Source: Pirellulaceae bacterium (GTDB lineage Bacteria > Planctomycetota > Planctomycetia > Pirellulales > Pirellulaceae). Taken from it: 64,000 nucleotides of DNA. The position numbers and the translations under genes were made by a program. This document shows positions 1 to 8,526 of this stretch, piece by piece (within the stretch, counting starts at the first letter, position 1; every line of letters begins with the position of its first letter). A model generated the notes under the pieces. It did not search any database. It worked only from the letters and a program-made list of their open reading frames with translations, and was not told the DNA's origin. The stretch lies in the NCBI GenBank assembly GCA_018402565.1, contig JAGYIQ010000002.1, positions 868,001 to 932,000 on the forward strand, read 5' to 3'.

Positions 1-870
1 GCGTTTGGCATAGTCCCGCAGACCACGCCGGCGAAAGTTCTCCCAGCGCTGGTAACCGGCCGTCGAGCCACCCGGCGTCCCCGCGATGGGACCGACCGCA
101 TGATCAATGCGGCACCGAGCGATCAACTGACCCAAGTCGGCGTGTTGCAGCTCCAGTGGCTGGAAGGGCAAGCGTTCCACAGGAAAAGACAGCGGTTCCG
201 CGGCCAAGTCCAACTCGGGCCAACTCCTGGCGACGCGGCGACGGTACTCGGCCTCCGTCGCCTGACGGTACTCAAACGCCCGCCCGTAAGCCCGACCGAC
301 CACCTGCATGGGCAGCACACAAGCCGTATCGACCACCAACACCGGCACGCTGCTCTGTCGCACCAGCGCCCGCAAAAACCGCCGCGGTGGATCCACCGGC
401 ATGTCTTCCGTAATCACCCAGGCGGCCTGCTGAGCCAACTGCACCAACCGCGGTTCCTGATCGTCCCGGGTAGTCAAATGAAACGCATAACTCCACCCGC
501 GGGTCTGGCACTGCCGCTGCACATCCCGCGCTCCCTCCAACATGAATCGATGATGCCGATCCGACGCGTACTCGTAGTCGTCCGACAAGCCTTGATAGAT
601 CAACAGCGGCAAACCCTGCCGAGCCGCCACCCACCGCGCCACATCCAACGCCGGATTCTCGTCGGTCCGCACCGCCGTTCGCATCCAATACAACACGTAT
701 TCGCCAGCCGACTCGACTCCGCTGTCCAGCGAACGAAGCCGGCCACACCACCGCGTTCGTTCCACCAACCATGGCGGCAAATCCAGACCCACAACGACCG
801 GGGACTGGGCTGCAGCCACGTAGCGAATGTCGTCGTCAGAAGCAGCAGGGACGGACGAACGATCTGACAT
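1..870 (-). CDS. Photolyase-like protein, class II-like N-terminal part (truncated by window edge)
   Basis: The minus-strand frame stays open from an ATG at 870 to the left edge, giving 290 codons with no stop. The sequence around residues 46-75 (VLYWMRTAVRTDENPAL, then LPLLIYQG) has the 'YWM-R---R--DN-AL--A' arrangement of the antenna-binding N-terminal domain of class II DNA photolyases. A GRAYGRAFEYR stretch follows further on. The FAD-binding C-terminal domain would lie outside the window. It is probably a light-driven DNA repair flavoprotein or a non-catalytic relative. It is transcribed divergently from the DUF2256-cryptochrome operon, so the two probably share a light- or UV-stress role. 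A 255-codon open frame on the opposite strand (100-867) is a GC-rich shadow without recognisable domains. The family call is from memory of the motif; whether it repairs DNA is unknown. Confidence 0.7.
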   Translation of the reverse strand, partial: MSDRSSVPAASDDDIRYVAAAQSPVVVGLDLPPWLVERTRWCGRLRSLDSGVESAGEYVLYWMRTAVRTDENPALDVARWVAARQGLPLLIYQGLSDDYEYASDRHHRFMLEGARDVQRQCQTRGWSYAFHLTTRDDQEPRLVQLAQQAAWVITEDMPVDPPRRFLRALVRQSSVPVLVVDTACVLPMQVVGRAYGRAFEYRQATEAEYRRRVARSWPELDLAAEPLSFPVERLPFQPLELQHADLGQLIARCRIDHAVGPIAGTPGGSTAGYQRWENFRRRGLRDYAKR

Positions 871-894
871 CAGTGAAACTCCCAACAGCAAGGG

Positions 895-1055
895 TAACCG
901 TTCACGCCTCGTAGGGTGCCATGCAGCAAGTCGAGCTATCTCCACGATCATTTGCGAGTAAAAGCAACTGGAGAACGCTACTGGTTTGCCCCGAGAACCA
1001 CTCGACTTGCGGAATGCACCAGCCCCAAGGAATACCTCCCACCCGTGAACGGTTA
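895..1055 (+). repeat. 161-bp dispersed repeat with terminal inverted repeats, copy A
   Basis: It begins TAACCGTTCACG and ends CGTGAACGGTTA, perfect 12-bp inverted ends. The interior is closely similar to 36557-36717 and more distantly to 6646-6805. It lies in the divergent gap between the photolyase-like gene and DUF2256 and has no plausible gene. It looks like a MITE- or REP-like non-autonomous element. No target duplication is evident. Confidence 0.75.
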
Positions 1056-1156
1056 CCAACAAGGACCGTCACAAGCGGCGACGGGAACGCAGACCATGGT
1101 TATCACGGGCCGCCGTTTCACGGTCTAGAGCGAGTCGAACTAACCGAGAAAACACC

Positions 1157-1405
1157 ATGGTCCATCACAAACAGACGCTGCCCCAAAAGACCTGTCAAAC
1201 CTGCGGCCAACCCTTTCTGTGGCGAAAGAAATGGCAGCGAGATTGGGAGTCCGTCAAGTATTGTAGCGATCGCTGCCGTCAGCAACGACCGGTCGCGGAC
1301 GCGTCCATTGTGCAGACCGCGGCTCAACAGAGTTCGCCGGCAAGGGGCTCGGCTCAGCGGGGCTCGGCTCAGCGGGCCGCTCAACAACGCAGCGCGAGCC
1401 ACTGA
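1157..1405 (+). CDS. DUF2256 family small zinc-ribbon-like protein
   Basis: An 82-residue protein. Residues 8-42 match the DUF2256 pattern: C-x2-C (TCQTCGQPF), a [19 protein letters not shown] block and a final C-x3-C, so four Cys are placed to bind one metal ion. The last 35 residues are a low-complexity Ser/Ala/Gln/Arg tail containing a short repeat ([15 protein letters not shown]). DUF2256 proteins are commonly encoded beside cryptochrome/photolyase genes, as here, where the next start is 4 bp past this stop. The function is unknown. The ATG at 1157 follows the 161-bp repeat by about 100 bp, so the operon promoter may lie in or just after that repeat. Confidence 0.85.
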   Translation: MVHHKQTLPQKTCQTCGQPFLWRKKWQRDWESVKYCSDRCRQQRPVADASIVQTAAQQSSPARGSAQRGSAQRAAQQRSASH

Positions 1406-1409
1406 CGTC

Positions 1410-3014
1410 ATGCCGCGTGCTACCCCACCCTCCGATTTGCCCAGCGGCGTTCAGGCCGGACCCCAATTGGTTTGGTTCAAACGCGATCTCCGCGTGTTCG
1501 ACCACCGCCCGCTGGCCCAGGCCGTCGCTGCTGGACCGGTGCTCTGCTTGTACATTTACGAGCCCGAGCTGCTCTCGGCGGCGGACTTTGACGCCGCTCA
1601 CTTGCAGTTTATCAACCAATCGTTGGCCGACCTGCGACGGCAGCTCCAACGTCTGGGGGGTGACTTGACCATCCGTTCCGGCGAGGCCATGCAGGTCCTC
1701 CGCGACCTTTGTGAGACCCATGGCATCCGCCAGATCTGGGCCCACGAGGAGACGACCAACGCCATCGGCTACGCCCGCGACCGCCGAGTTCGGGCCTGGG
1801 CCAAGGCCAGCGGCATCCGCTTGATCGAGCAACCTCAAACCGGCGTGGTGCGTCGACTGCAGGACCGCGACGGGTGGGCCAAGCTCTGGAATCAACGGAT
1901 GTACCAGCCGCTGACACCGGCCCCGACTCGCCTGAACGCCGTACCGGAACCTTCACCCGGGGCTCTACTCTCCGCCGCCGAACTCGGGGTCGCTGGATTT
2001 GAGCGGACTGAACTCCAAGTCGGCGGCGAAGGCATCGCTCGCCAAACCCTGTACAGTTTCTTGCAGGAGCGGGGCGAGAATTATCGCCGCGGCATGTCCA
2101 GCCCGCTGACCGCGTTTGATCAGTGCAGCCGACTCAGCCCCTACCTGGCCTACGGCAATCTCTCGATCCGCACGGTGCTCCAAGCCGCCACCGAACGCAG
2201 CGACCAGTGTCGGGCCGCTCAGGTCGCCGGCTCCGACCGCGAACAGAGCGAGAACTGGTCCGCGTGGCGTCAATCCCTTTCCTCGTTCCAGGGCCGCCTC
2301 CGTTGGCATTGCCACTTCATGCAGAAGCTGGAGGATCAACCGGACATCGAGTTCCAAAATATGAACCGAGCCTTCGATGGCTTGCGTGAACAGCAGTTCA
2401 ACCAAGCTCATTTTGAGGCCTGGTGCGCCGGCCAAACCGGCTACCCGATGATCGACGCCTGCATGCGAGCCCTGCGGCAAACCGGCTGGATCAACTTCCG
2501 CATGCGGGCCATGTTGGTATCCTTCGCCAGCTACCACCTGTGGTTGCACTGGCGACCCACTGCCCTGTACCTGGCTCGCTTATTCGTGGATTACGAACCC
2601 GGCATTCACTACAGCCAGGTCCAGATGCAGTCCGGCGTGACCGGCATCAATACGGTGCGGATTTACTCACCGATCAAACAAGTGAAAGATCAAGATCCCG
2701 AGGGCAAGTTCATTCGTCGCTTCGTGCCGGAACTGGATGGCGTCCCCGATCATTTGCTGGCAGAACCCCATCGCATGACGATCTTGGAACAGAGCTTTTA
2801 CGGTTGCCAAATCGGTCGTGACTATCCCGCACCAATTGTCGACCACACGACAGCCTACCAAACGGCTCGTGAACGGATCCACAACGCCAAACGTTCGTCC
2901 CCTGCAAGGGAAGCCGCCCGAGCCGTTCATCAGAAACATGGCAGTCGTCGACGACCCACTCGCTCGACACTGCCCGAATCCCCAACCCGAAAAAGAAACG
3001 AAAATAAACCATGA
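1410..3014 (+). CDS. Cryptochrome/deoxyribodipyrimidine photolyase family flavoprotein
   Basis: A 534-residue protein when started at the ATG at 1410; the open frame extends further upstream but only through the repeat and DUF2256 region. The N-terminal alpha/beta antenna domain begins at about residue 19 with LVWFKRDLRVFDHRPLAQA, the hallmark of the photolyase/cryptochrome superfamily. The C-terminal FAD domain includes LSPYLAYGNLS, FQGRLRWHCHFMQKLED, a GYPMIDACMRAL block and a WINFRMRAMLVSF helix, then a YSPIKQ stretch. It may repair UV photoproducts using blue light or act as a photoreceptor; the sequence does not decide between these. It is operonic with DUF2256 upstream (4-bp gap) and an SDR downstream (ATGA overlap). 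The basic C-terminal tail (about 40 residues) is family-variable. Confidence 0.9.
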   Translation: MPRATPPSDLPSGVQAGPQLVWFKRDLRVFDHRPLAQAVAAGPVLCLYIYEPELLSAADFDAAHLQFINQSLADLRRQLQRLGGDLTIRSGEAMQVLRDLCETHGIRQIWAHEETTNAIGYARDRRVRAWAKASGIRLIEQPQTGVVRRLQDRDGWAKLWNQRMYQPLTPAPTRLNAVPEPSPGALLSAAELGVAGFERTELQVGGEGIARQTLYSFLQERGENYRRGMSSPLTAFDQCSRLSPYLAYGNLSIRTVLQAATERSDQCRAAQVAGSDREQSENWSAWRQSLSSFQGRLRWHCHFMQKLEDQPDIEFQNMNRAFDGLREQQFNQAHFEAWCAGQTGYPMIDACMRALRQTGWINFRMRAMLVSFASYHLWLHWRPTALYLARLFVDYEPGIHYSQVQMQSGVTGINTVRIYSPIKQVKDQDPEGKFIRRFVPELDGVPDHLLAEPHRMTILEQSFYGCQIGRDYPAPIVDHTTAYQTARERIHNAKRSSPAREAARAVHQKHGSRRRPTRSTLPESPTRKRNENKP

Positions 3015-3754
3015 ACACATCTATCCACTCGAACAACGGCTCGTTGACCGGCAACTACGTGGTGGCCGGTGGCACCAAGGGCATCGGCTTGGCCTTGGTC
3101 AATCGCCTCCGCGCAACGGCCGCCCGCGTCGATGTCTACTCGCGGGGCATCGATGAGCTGACAGTCGACGATGTAGTGCGACATCACACCTGCGACTTTT
3201 CCGATCCAGCCGCAATCATGACCGACCTGCCGGATCAGATCCACGGCGTCGCCTACTGCCCGGGGTCGATCAATTTAAGATCGTTCAAGAGCCTGAAACT
3301 GAGCGACTTCGCCACGGACATGCAAGTCAACTTTTACGGGGCGATCCAGTTCCTGCAACAATGTTATCCCGCCCTCAACCGAGATGCCGACGGTCCGCCC
3401 AAGAGCGCGGTCCTGTTCAGTACGGTGGCGGTGGGACAAGGTCTGCCGATGCACGCCTCGATCGCCGCCGCCAAAGCCGCGGTGGAAGGCCTGATGCGTA
3501 GCTTGGCGGCCGAGTGGTCGCCGCGCATCCGCGTCAATTGCCTGGCCCCGGCCCTGACCGAAACGCCGTTGGCCGCCAAGTTCTTCAGCACACCCGCCGC
3601 CCGTGAGGCCCTCAGCGCCCGCTACCCGCTGGGACGCACCGGACAAGCCGAAGACCTGGCCGCTTTGGCCGCTTTCCTGCTATCGACCGATGCCGGCTGG
3701 ATCACCGGCCAGACCATCGGTGTGGATGGCGGCATGTCCACGCTCCGCAAGTAA
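3011..3754 (+). CDS. Short-chain dehydrogenase/reductase-like protein lacking the catalytic tyrosine
   Basis: A 247-residue Rossmann protein with the dinucleotide motif GGTKGIG near residue 20 and the C-terminal SDR block GWITGQTIGVDGG. The active-site region reads STVAVGQGLPMHASIAAAKAAVEG. The Lys is present, but the position four residues before it, normally Tyr of YxxxK, is Ile. It is therefore either a non-classical SDR using another acid or a non-enzymatic binding protein. The start codon overlaps the photolyase stop (ATGA), which implies translational coupling. SDRs of this type commonly accompany cryptochrome genes. Its substrate is unknown. Confidence 0.85.
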   Translation: MNTSIHSNNGSLTGNYVVAGGTKGIGLALVNRLRATAARVDVYSRGIDELTVDDVVRHHTCDFSDPAAIMTDLPDQIHGVAYCPGSINLRSFKSLKLSDFATDMQVNFYGAIQFLQQCYPALNRDADGPPKSAVLFSTVAVGQGLPMHASIAAAKAAVEGLMRSLAAEWSPRIRVNCLAPALTETPLAAKFFSTPAAREALSARYPLGRTGQAEDLAALAAFLLSTDAGWITGQTIGVDGGMSTLRK

Positions 3755-3770
3755 AGGGTTCGTTTACCAG

Positions 3771-3840
3771 CAAGCGATAACCGGGTGCTAACGCACGCCG
3801 GCTGATTTCAGATAACCGGTTGCTAACGGGCGATGACTGA
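3771..3840 (+). repeat. Two degenerate copies of a short palindromic repeat
   Basis: Two adjacent, related units start GATAACCGGGTGCTAACG and GATAACCGGTTGCTAACG. The first (3779-3808) is almost identical to 44803-44831. Each can fold as a CCGG-GTGC stem with a TAAC loop. It lies in the SDR to small-protein gap and resembles a REP-type element. Confidence 0.6.
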
Positions 3841-3858
3841 TTTTTGGGAGGTAGCAGC

Positions 3859-4203
3859 ATGTGGAACCAATTCAGCCAGTGGGTCGCTCGCTGGTTCAAT
3901 CAGCTGGTGGGATATCGTGTCACGGAGAAAGAAATTTTGGATTGGATGGCCGATCACGGCTATGTGACCTCGGCCGCCAAACTGACTTCGGTGCAGCTAT
4001 ACGCCTTGCAACGTCCGGGCTGGGTCCAAGTCTTTCGCTTTCAAGTCGAAGCCCGCGATGCCCAAGGCCAATCCCGGCGTTGGTTCGGGGCCTTGCGTTC
4101 CGACGAGCGATACGGTGAACCGCAGATCAAGATCTTTCCGACCACTGTAGAACGCGACCAACAATTGCAACAATGGTCCAGCGGCCTGATCGTACGGCGC
4201 TGA
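3859..4203 (+). CDS. Conserved-looking hypothetical protein, 114 aa
   Basis: The ATG at 3859 is chosen because GGGAGG lies about 9 bases upstream; a TTG at 3844 is a poorer choice. The protein has no signal peptide or membrane segment. It is rich in Trp, Arg and Gln and could form a small alpha/beta domain (segments VQVFRFQVEARD and RRWFGALRSDER look like beta strands). I do not recognise the family. It sits 40 bp before the FAD oxidoreductase gene on the same strand, so it is likely part of the same photolyase-SDR transcription unit. Confidence 0.75.
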   Translation: MWNQFSQWVARWFNQLVGYRVTEKEILDWMADHGYVTSAAKLTSVQLYALQRPGWVQVFRFQVEARDAQGQSRRWFGALRSDERYGEPQIKIFPTTVERDQQLQQWSSGLIVRR

Positions 4204-4242
4204 CGCCGCGTCCACTGAGGAACTCTGGTTGGGAGAAACTGA

Positions 4243-5496
4243 ATGGAACCTGCCCCCATCATCATTGTCGGCGGCGGCTTGGCAGGCCTGGCTTGTGCCC
4301 GGCGCTTGCAAGGTGCTGGCGTCCCATATTTGCTGCTGGAGGCCAGCGACCGGGTGGGTGGCCGCGTCCGCACCGAAAGTGTGCAGGGCTTTCAATTGGA
4401 TGTGGGCTTTCAGGTGCTGCTGACTTCTTATCCAGCCGCGCGACAGCAATTGGACATGGAAGCGCTCCGCCTGGGCCGCTTCCAATCGGGAGCCCTGATT
4501 CGCCGCAACGGAAAGTTCGTGCATTTGGCAGATCCGTGGCGCGAACCGCGCCGCTTCCTGACCGCGGCCCTGGCTCCGGTGGGCAGCTTGGCCGACAAGT
4601 TGCGATTGGCGTGGCTGCGTTACGATGTGGGACGCGGCGCAGCGGACGCCTTGTTGGAACGTCCCGAGACCACCACCGCCGACCACCTGCGGCAACGTGG
4701 CTTCTCCCCCCGTTTGATCGATAGCTTCTTCCGTCCCTTTTTTGGCGGCGTGTTTCTCGAGTCCGAACTACAGACCTCCAGCCGCAAATTCGAGTACCTG
4801 TTTCGGCTGTTCTCCAGCGGTGAGGCCGCCTTGCCCGCCGGCGGGATGGGGCAGATCCCCGCCCAGATGGCGACCGAACTCCCTCCCGATCGAATTCGCC
4901 TGCACACACGCGTCCGGGCCGTCTCAGCCCACTCCGTTCAATTGGCCAACGGCGACTCGCTAACGGCCCGACAAGTTATCCTGGCCTGCGATCCCTGGCA
5001 GGCCCAACGACTGCTGGGGGCAACAGACACCCTCGCCGCCCATTCGGCTCGGGTCCTGTACTTCGCCGCCCCCAGTCCACCGATCAACGCCCCAATCTTG
5101 GTGCTCAATGGTGATGGCCAAGGCCTGATCAACAGCTTGTGCGTCCCCAGTCAAGTCGCCGCCAGCTACGCCCCGGCTGGGCAGTCACTCGTCTCCGTCA
5201 GCATACGAGGCGACGAACACTTGACCGAGGATCGTCAGCGGTGGGACCAGGTTCGACAAGAACTGACCGCTTGGTTTGGGCCACAGGTGCAAGCCTGGCG
5301 TGAACTGCAGATGTACCACATCCCCCACGCCCTGCCCGATCAATCACGATTGGAACTGCCGCTGCTGCAACCCCGTTTCACGCAGCATCCCAGTGGCGTG
5401 TTGCTGTGCGGCGATTGGCAAGATGTGGCCTCGATTCAGGGTGCCCTGCAAAGTGGCTGGGAAGTGGCTCAAGCCTGGGTGTCAAATTCGAATTGA
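4243..5496 (+). CDS. FAD-dependent oxidoreductase (amine oxidase/phytoene desaturase-like)
   Basis: A 417-residue flavoprotein. Residues 5-35 hold the ADP-binding fold PIIIVGGGLAGLACARRL, followed by LEASDRVGGRVRT, which together are the NAD(P)-binding/amine-oxidase signature of monoamine oxidases, carotenoid desaturases and protoporphyrinogen oxidases. A C-terminal FAD-contact segment reads GVLLCGDWQDVASIQGALQSG. There is no signal peptide. In many bacteria such genes sit with photolyase, SDR and lipid-modifying genes in light or singlet-oxygen response clusters, which suggests a role in pigment or lipid redox chemistry; the substrate cannot be read from the sequence. Its last 119 bp overlap the 3' end of the convergent desaturase gene. 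Confidence 0.85.
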   Translation: MEPAPIIIVGGGLAGLACARRLQGAGVPYLLLEASDRVGGRVRTESVQGFQLDVGFQVLLTSYPAARQQLDMEALRLGRFQSGALIRRNGKFVHLADPWREPRRFLTAALAPVGSLADKLRLAWLRYDVGRGAADALLERPETTTADHLRQRGFSPRLIDSFFRPFFGGVFLESELQTSSRKFEYLFRLFSSGEAALPAGGMGQIPAQMATELPPDRIRLHTRVRAVSAHSVQLANGDSLTARQVILACDPWQAQRLLGATDTLAAHSARVLYFAAPSPPINAPILVLNGDGQGLINSLCVPSQVAASYAPAGQSLVSVSIRGDEHLTEDRQRWDQVRQELTAWFGPQVQAWRELQMYHIPHALPDQSRLELPLLQPRFTQHPSGVLLCGDWQDVASIQGALQSGWEVAQAWVSNSN

Positions 5497-6502
5497 TACG
5501 GATCTGAGCCCACAACTCGCCAATCACCTGCCGCATCGACGACGCCACACATTGCCGATAAGGATGCGACGCTGGCAAGGCTTGCATCAAACGATGATGG
5601 GCCGTCTCCAAGTTGTGATAAGGCATGCCGGGAAACAAATGATGCAAGGCATGAAAGCGTAAACCCACCGGGCACAAGGCCAACGTCAACCAATCGCGAT
5701 TCGGCAAGTCCACCGAATCCAGCAACTGGTCCTCCAGGCTCATCGCCGCCCCGTGACTGGTGTAGCGATGGGCCGCCAAAGTTCGGAAGTGATTCATGCT
5801 CAGGATCGATACCGACAACCCATACAGAATCAGCGCGTTGTACCAGGGATCGATACCGACCGCGATCAACGCCACCAACAACACCGCTCGCAGATGGCAG
5901 GCGATCTCCATCGCCGTCCAAAGCCCCACGGGATCGTTCGGTCGCCGCTCGCGCTCGTAAGACAGATCGATCACGAAGCTGGACCAATGCCGCCACACCC
6001 AGCGCCGCAGCGGCGGGTAGACCAACGAGATCGGCGTCACCAGCAAATGCCGTACGAAAGTGATCAACGGCAAGTACAAAACCTGAGCAAAGTACGCCAG
6101 CAAACTCTGCCAAGTCCCCTGTGCCAGCGGCAGATACTCGCCATCGCCCTCTGTGCCATAATGCCGAGTATTGTGATGCTCGCGGTGCGTATCATAAAAA
6201 AACGATGGCAACATCAGCGGGATCCCCGCCAGAATATTCCAGGCGATCTTGAAACCCCGCATCTGACCGGCGGGCATGTGTGCGATTTCATGCATGAACA
6301 GACTGACGCGATACAACGCCACCGCCGCCATGACAAAACAGATCACCTGCACCGCTACCGGCACCGGAGCCTTGAGCAACACCAAAGAGGCGGTGTAAGC
6401 CACGGTCAGACTAACCAGAAAATCCGTCCAATAAATGGCCGGATTGGGCCGAAAGAGATCCGAGACCAAGACTCGGGCCTGCTTGATGGTCTGTTGTGAC
6501 AT
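5378..6502 (-). CDS. Membrane fatty acid desaturase family protein
   Basis: A 374-residue protein. The ATG at 6502 is chosen because AGGAG precedes it; an ATG at 6541 would add 13 residues. The three histidine boxes of non-haem di-iron desaturases are visible: HEIAH (about residue 71), HREHH (about 105) and HALHH (about 282). Hydrophobic spans lie at about 25-65, 85-100, 125-155 and 190-230. It should introduce double bonds into membrane lipid acyl chains or hydroxylate a related substrate. The last 40 codons run antisense through the end of the FAD oxidoreductase gene, so the two genes overlap tail to tail by 119 bp. The extreme C-terminus looks unconstrained and may result from loss of an earlier stop. 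Confidence 0.88.
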   Translation of the reverse strand: MSQQTIKQARVLVSDLFRPNPAIYWTDFLVSLTVAYTASLVLLKAPVPVAVQVICFVMAAVALYRVSLFMHEIAHMPAGQMRGFKIAWNILAGIPLMLPSFFYDTHREHHNTRHYGTEGDGEYLPLAQGTWQSLLAYFAQVLYLPLITFVRHLLVTPISLVYPPLRRWVWRHWSSFVIDLSYERERRPNDPVGLWTAMEIACHLRAVLLVALIAVGIDPWYNALILYGLSVSILSMNHFRTLAAHRYTSHGAAMSLEDQLLDSVDLPNRDWLTLALCPVGLRFHALHHLFPGMPYHNLETAHHRLMQALPASHPYRQCVASSMRQVIGELWAQIRINSNLTPRLEPLPSHFAGHPESRPHLANRRTATRHWDAA

Positions 6503-6645
6503 GCTTCGCTCCTCTGTCGAGAGGCAGGGGAAAAAATTCACCTTCTAGAAATCGGCCGCTACGATCGAAAATTTTGACATTTTTGCAGGAACCCAGTTTG
6601 ATAATCTAGAGAAACCAGGCAATTGTGATGAGGAGACAAAAAAGC

Positions 6646-6805
6646 CACCATTCACGCCTCGTGGGGTGTCGTGGAACAAGTCGGGCTAACAGCAAGATCA
6701 TTCGCGCGCAACAGCGCCTGGAGAATCCCAGGAGTATAACTCTCGAACGATCCGACTTGTGGAACGCACCAACCCTGAGGATTACCTTCCAACCGTGAAC
6801 GGTTA
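6646..6805 (+). repeat. 161-bp repeat family, diverged copy B
   Basis: The right end CGTGAACGGTTA is intact, and the left end is degenerate (CCACCATTCACG). The interior aligns with copies A and C with many substitutions. The right end abuts the T-tract of the terminator at 6807-6837. Confidence 0.65.
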
Positions 6806-6806
6806 C

Positions 6807-6837
6807 AAAAAAACGCCCGGCGGTTTCGCCGGGCGTT
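6807..6837 (-). terminator. Rho-independent terminator of the PQQ-propeller gene
   Basis: Perfect 11-bp arms 6812-6822 and 6827-6837 (AACGCCCGGCG / CGCCGGGCGTT) with a GTTT loop. On the minus strand the hairpin is followed by a run of T (6807-6813). It lies 36 bp past the stop of the minus-strand gene at 6873. Confidence 0.88.
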
Positions 6838-6872
6838 GCTGGTCCTAACAATCCATTGGTCCCTAGCCGCAA

Positions 6873-8456
6873 CTAGGTGGCAATCACCATCCCTGGCCGG
6901 GCTGGGCGATTGGGCCGGTTATCTTCCCGTTCCTGTCCACCCGGTCGACCGCCACCAGGCCCACCACGCTGGCCGCCACCGGGTCGCCCCCCTGGACCGC
7001 CACCGCCTTGGCCTGGCCCACGACCACCGCCAAACCCGCCGCGACCGCCGCCCGGCGGACCTTCTTCGGCCGGAGCCTCGGCCACGCGATTATCGGCCTC
7101 ATTCACCGTCTGGCCCAAATCGCCGACACAGTACAGGTGACGATTGCTGCGGAACAACAGGCGTCCACCACTGGCCGCCGGTGACCCTCCAAACGTCTCC
7201 TTCTCGGTGGTCAGACGATTGGTGGCAATCTGCTCCAAGCCCTCCCCCAGTCGAAAGACAAACACTTGGCCGGAACCGTTGACATAGTACATGTGCCCGC
7301 CCGCAATGATCGGTGAGGCGTAGTCCAGGTTGCCCATCATGCCACCACCGCCGCGCACTGCCCCCTCCAAGCGGATCTGTTCGATCCGTTCTCCCGATTG
7401 CGGATCAATCACGTTGACCATGCCGTTGGCCACCAAATACAAACGGCCTTGGTAAAAAACCGGCGAGCCAAATCGATCGGTATCGCGGCCAGTCCAAACC
7501 ACATTCGATTCGGTGACGTCGCCCTGCCCGCCTAGCTTAACGGCCGCGCTGCCGCCCCCACGACCTGTGAATCCGTAAACGGTTCCCTCGTGCACCACTG
7601 GACTGGAATTGGCTTGCTCGGCACCGCTGACCGCCGCAAACCAACGCAGCTGACCGGTGGCGGGATCCAAGCCCCAGATCTCCTTAGGCGTGCCCAGGAC
7701 CAACTCCGGCGTCCCCTCGGCTCGATTAACCACCGTCGGTGTGCTCCAAGTTCCGTCCAACATGGCCGCTTCTTGTCGCCACACCTCACGGCCCGTCGCT
7801 TTATCCAAGCCCACGAGCGATTGACTCTCGGCCGACGCCACCACGATCACAATTCCCTCGTGCACGATTGGGCTGGCCGATGACCCCCAAGCCCACGGAT
7901 CGGCTTCGGTGCCCACGGCCGTCTGCCACTGCTGATTGCCCTCCAGATCAAAGGCGAAGACGCCGCTCTTGCCGAAAAACGCGTACACCCGCTCGCCATC
8001 CGATACGGGCGTGTGCGAGGCGTACCCATGGGCCGGCACGCCTGCCCCAGTGAACGGATCCTCCGGAGTGTTCGCCGGTACATCCCGCTGCCACAATTTT
8101 TTGCCGGTCTCCAAATCGCAACACACCAAGTGCCGCACCAAGTCTTTCATCTCGCCCGGATTTTCGCGGCTCAGTCCATACCCCGAATAACAGGTGACAA
8201 ACACCTTCGAGCCCACCACAATCGGGCTCGAGACCCCGCTGCCGGGCAATTCCAACTTCCAAGCCACATTGGCGTTGGGCGACCACTGGGTGGGAAACGC
8301 TGCTGCCTCCCGACTAATGCCCTGCCCGTCCGGACCACGGAATCGGGCCCAGTCGTCCGCCGCCGAACTACCGACAGCACCCACACTGAAACCCAGCCAA
8401 CACAAGCCAGCCAGCCAGCCCCTCGAGCCGCTCCAAACTCCCATCACACGCTTCAT
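6873..8456 (-). CDS. Secreted PQQ-binding-like beta-propeller protein
   Basis: A 527-residue protein starting at the ATG at 8456, which is preceded by GGGAGG. The N-terminus MKRVMG..WLAGLCWLGFSVGAVGSSAA is a signal peptide. The body is a repeated propeller blade pattern: DWARFRGPDGQG at the start, then SSPIVVGSKVFVTCYSG, YASHTPVSDGERVYAFFGKSG, SSPVVHEGTVYGFTGRG and GSPVFYQGRLYLVANG. This is typical of the many PQQ-like (BamB-like) exported proteins of planctomycetes, which often lack known activity. The last 80 residues are Gly/Arg/Pro-rich low complexity (GGGRGGFGGGRGPGQGGGGP type). A deleted second copy is found at 16985-17151. The function is unknown; binding of a cell-envelope or polysaccharide partner is possible. 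Confidence 0.88.
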   Translation of the reverse strand: MKRVMGVWSGSRGWLAGLCWLGFSVGAVGSSAADDWARFRGPDGQGISREAAAFPTQWSPNANVAWKLELPGSGVSSPIVVGSKVFVTCYSGYGLSRENPGEMKDLVRHLVCCDLETGKKLWQRDVPANTPEDPFTGAGVPAHGYASHTPVSDGERVYAFFGKSGVFAFDLEGNQQWQTAVGTEADPWAWGSSASPIVHEGIVIVVASAESQSLVGLDKATGREVWRQEAAMLDGTWSTPTVVNRAEGTPELVLGTPKEIWGLDPATGQLRWFAAVSGAEQANSSPVVHEGTVYGFTGRGGGSAAVKLGGQGDVTESNVVWTGRDTDRFGSPVFYQGRLYLVANGMVNVIDPQSGERIEQIRLEGAVRGGGGMMGNLDYASPIIAGGHMYYVNGSGQVFVFRLGEGLEQIATNRLTTEKETFGGSPAASGGRLLFRSNRHLYCVGDLGQTVNEADNRVAEAPAEEGPPGGGRGGFGGGRGPGQGGGGPGGRPGGGQRGGPGGGRPGGQEREDNRPNRPARPGMVIAT

Positions 8457-8526
8457 CCGACAATCCTCCCGTTCGACCACCCCACCACGCCAACGACCCA
8501 AACCACGCAACCCACCCCGATTGATC

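Noticed and set aside
100-867. 255-codon open frame opposite the photolyase-like gene
   Set aside because: It is His/Arg/Pro-rich without any domain and lies wholly antisense to a recognisable photolyase frame.
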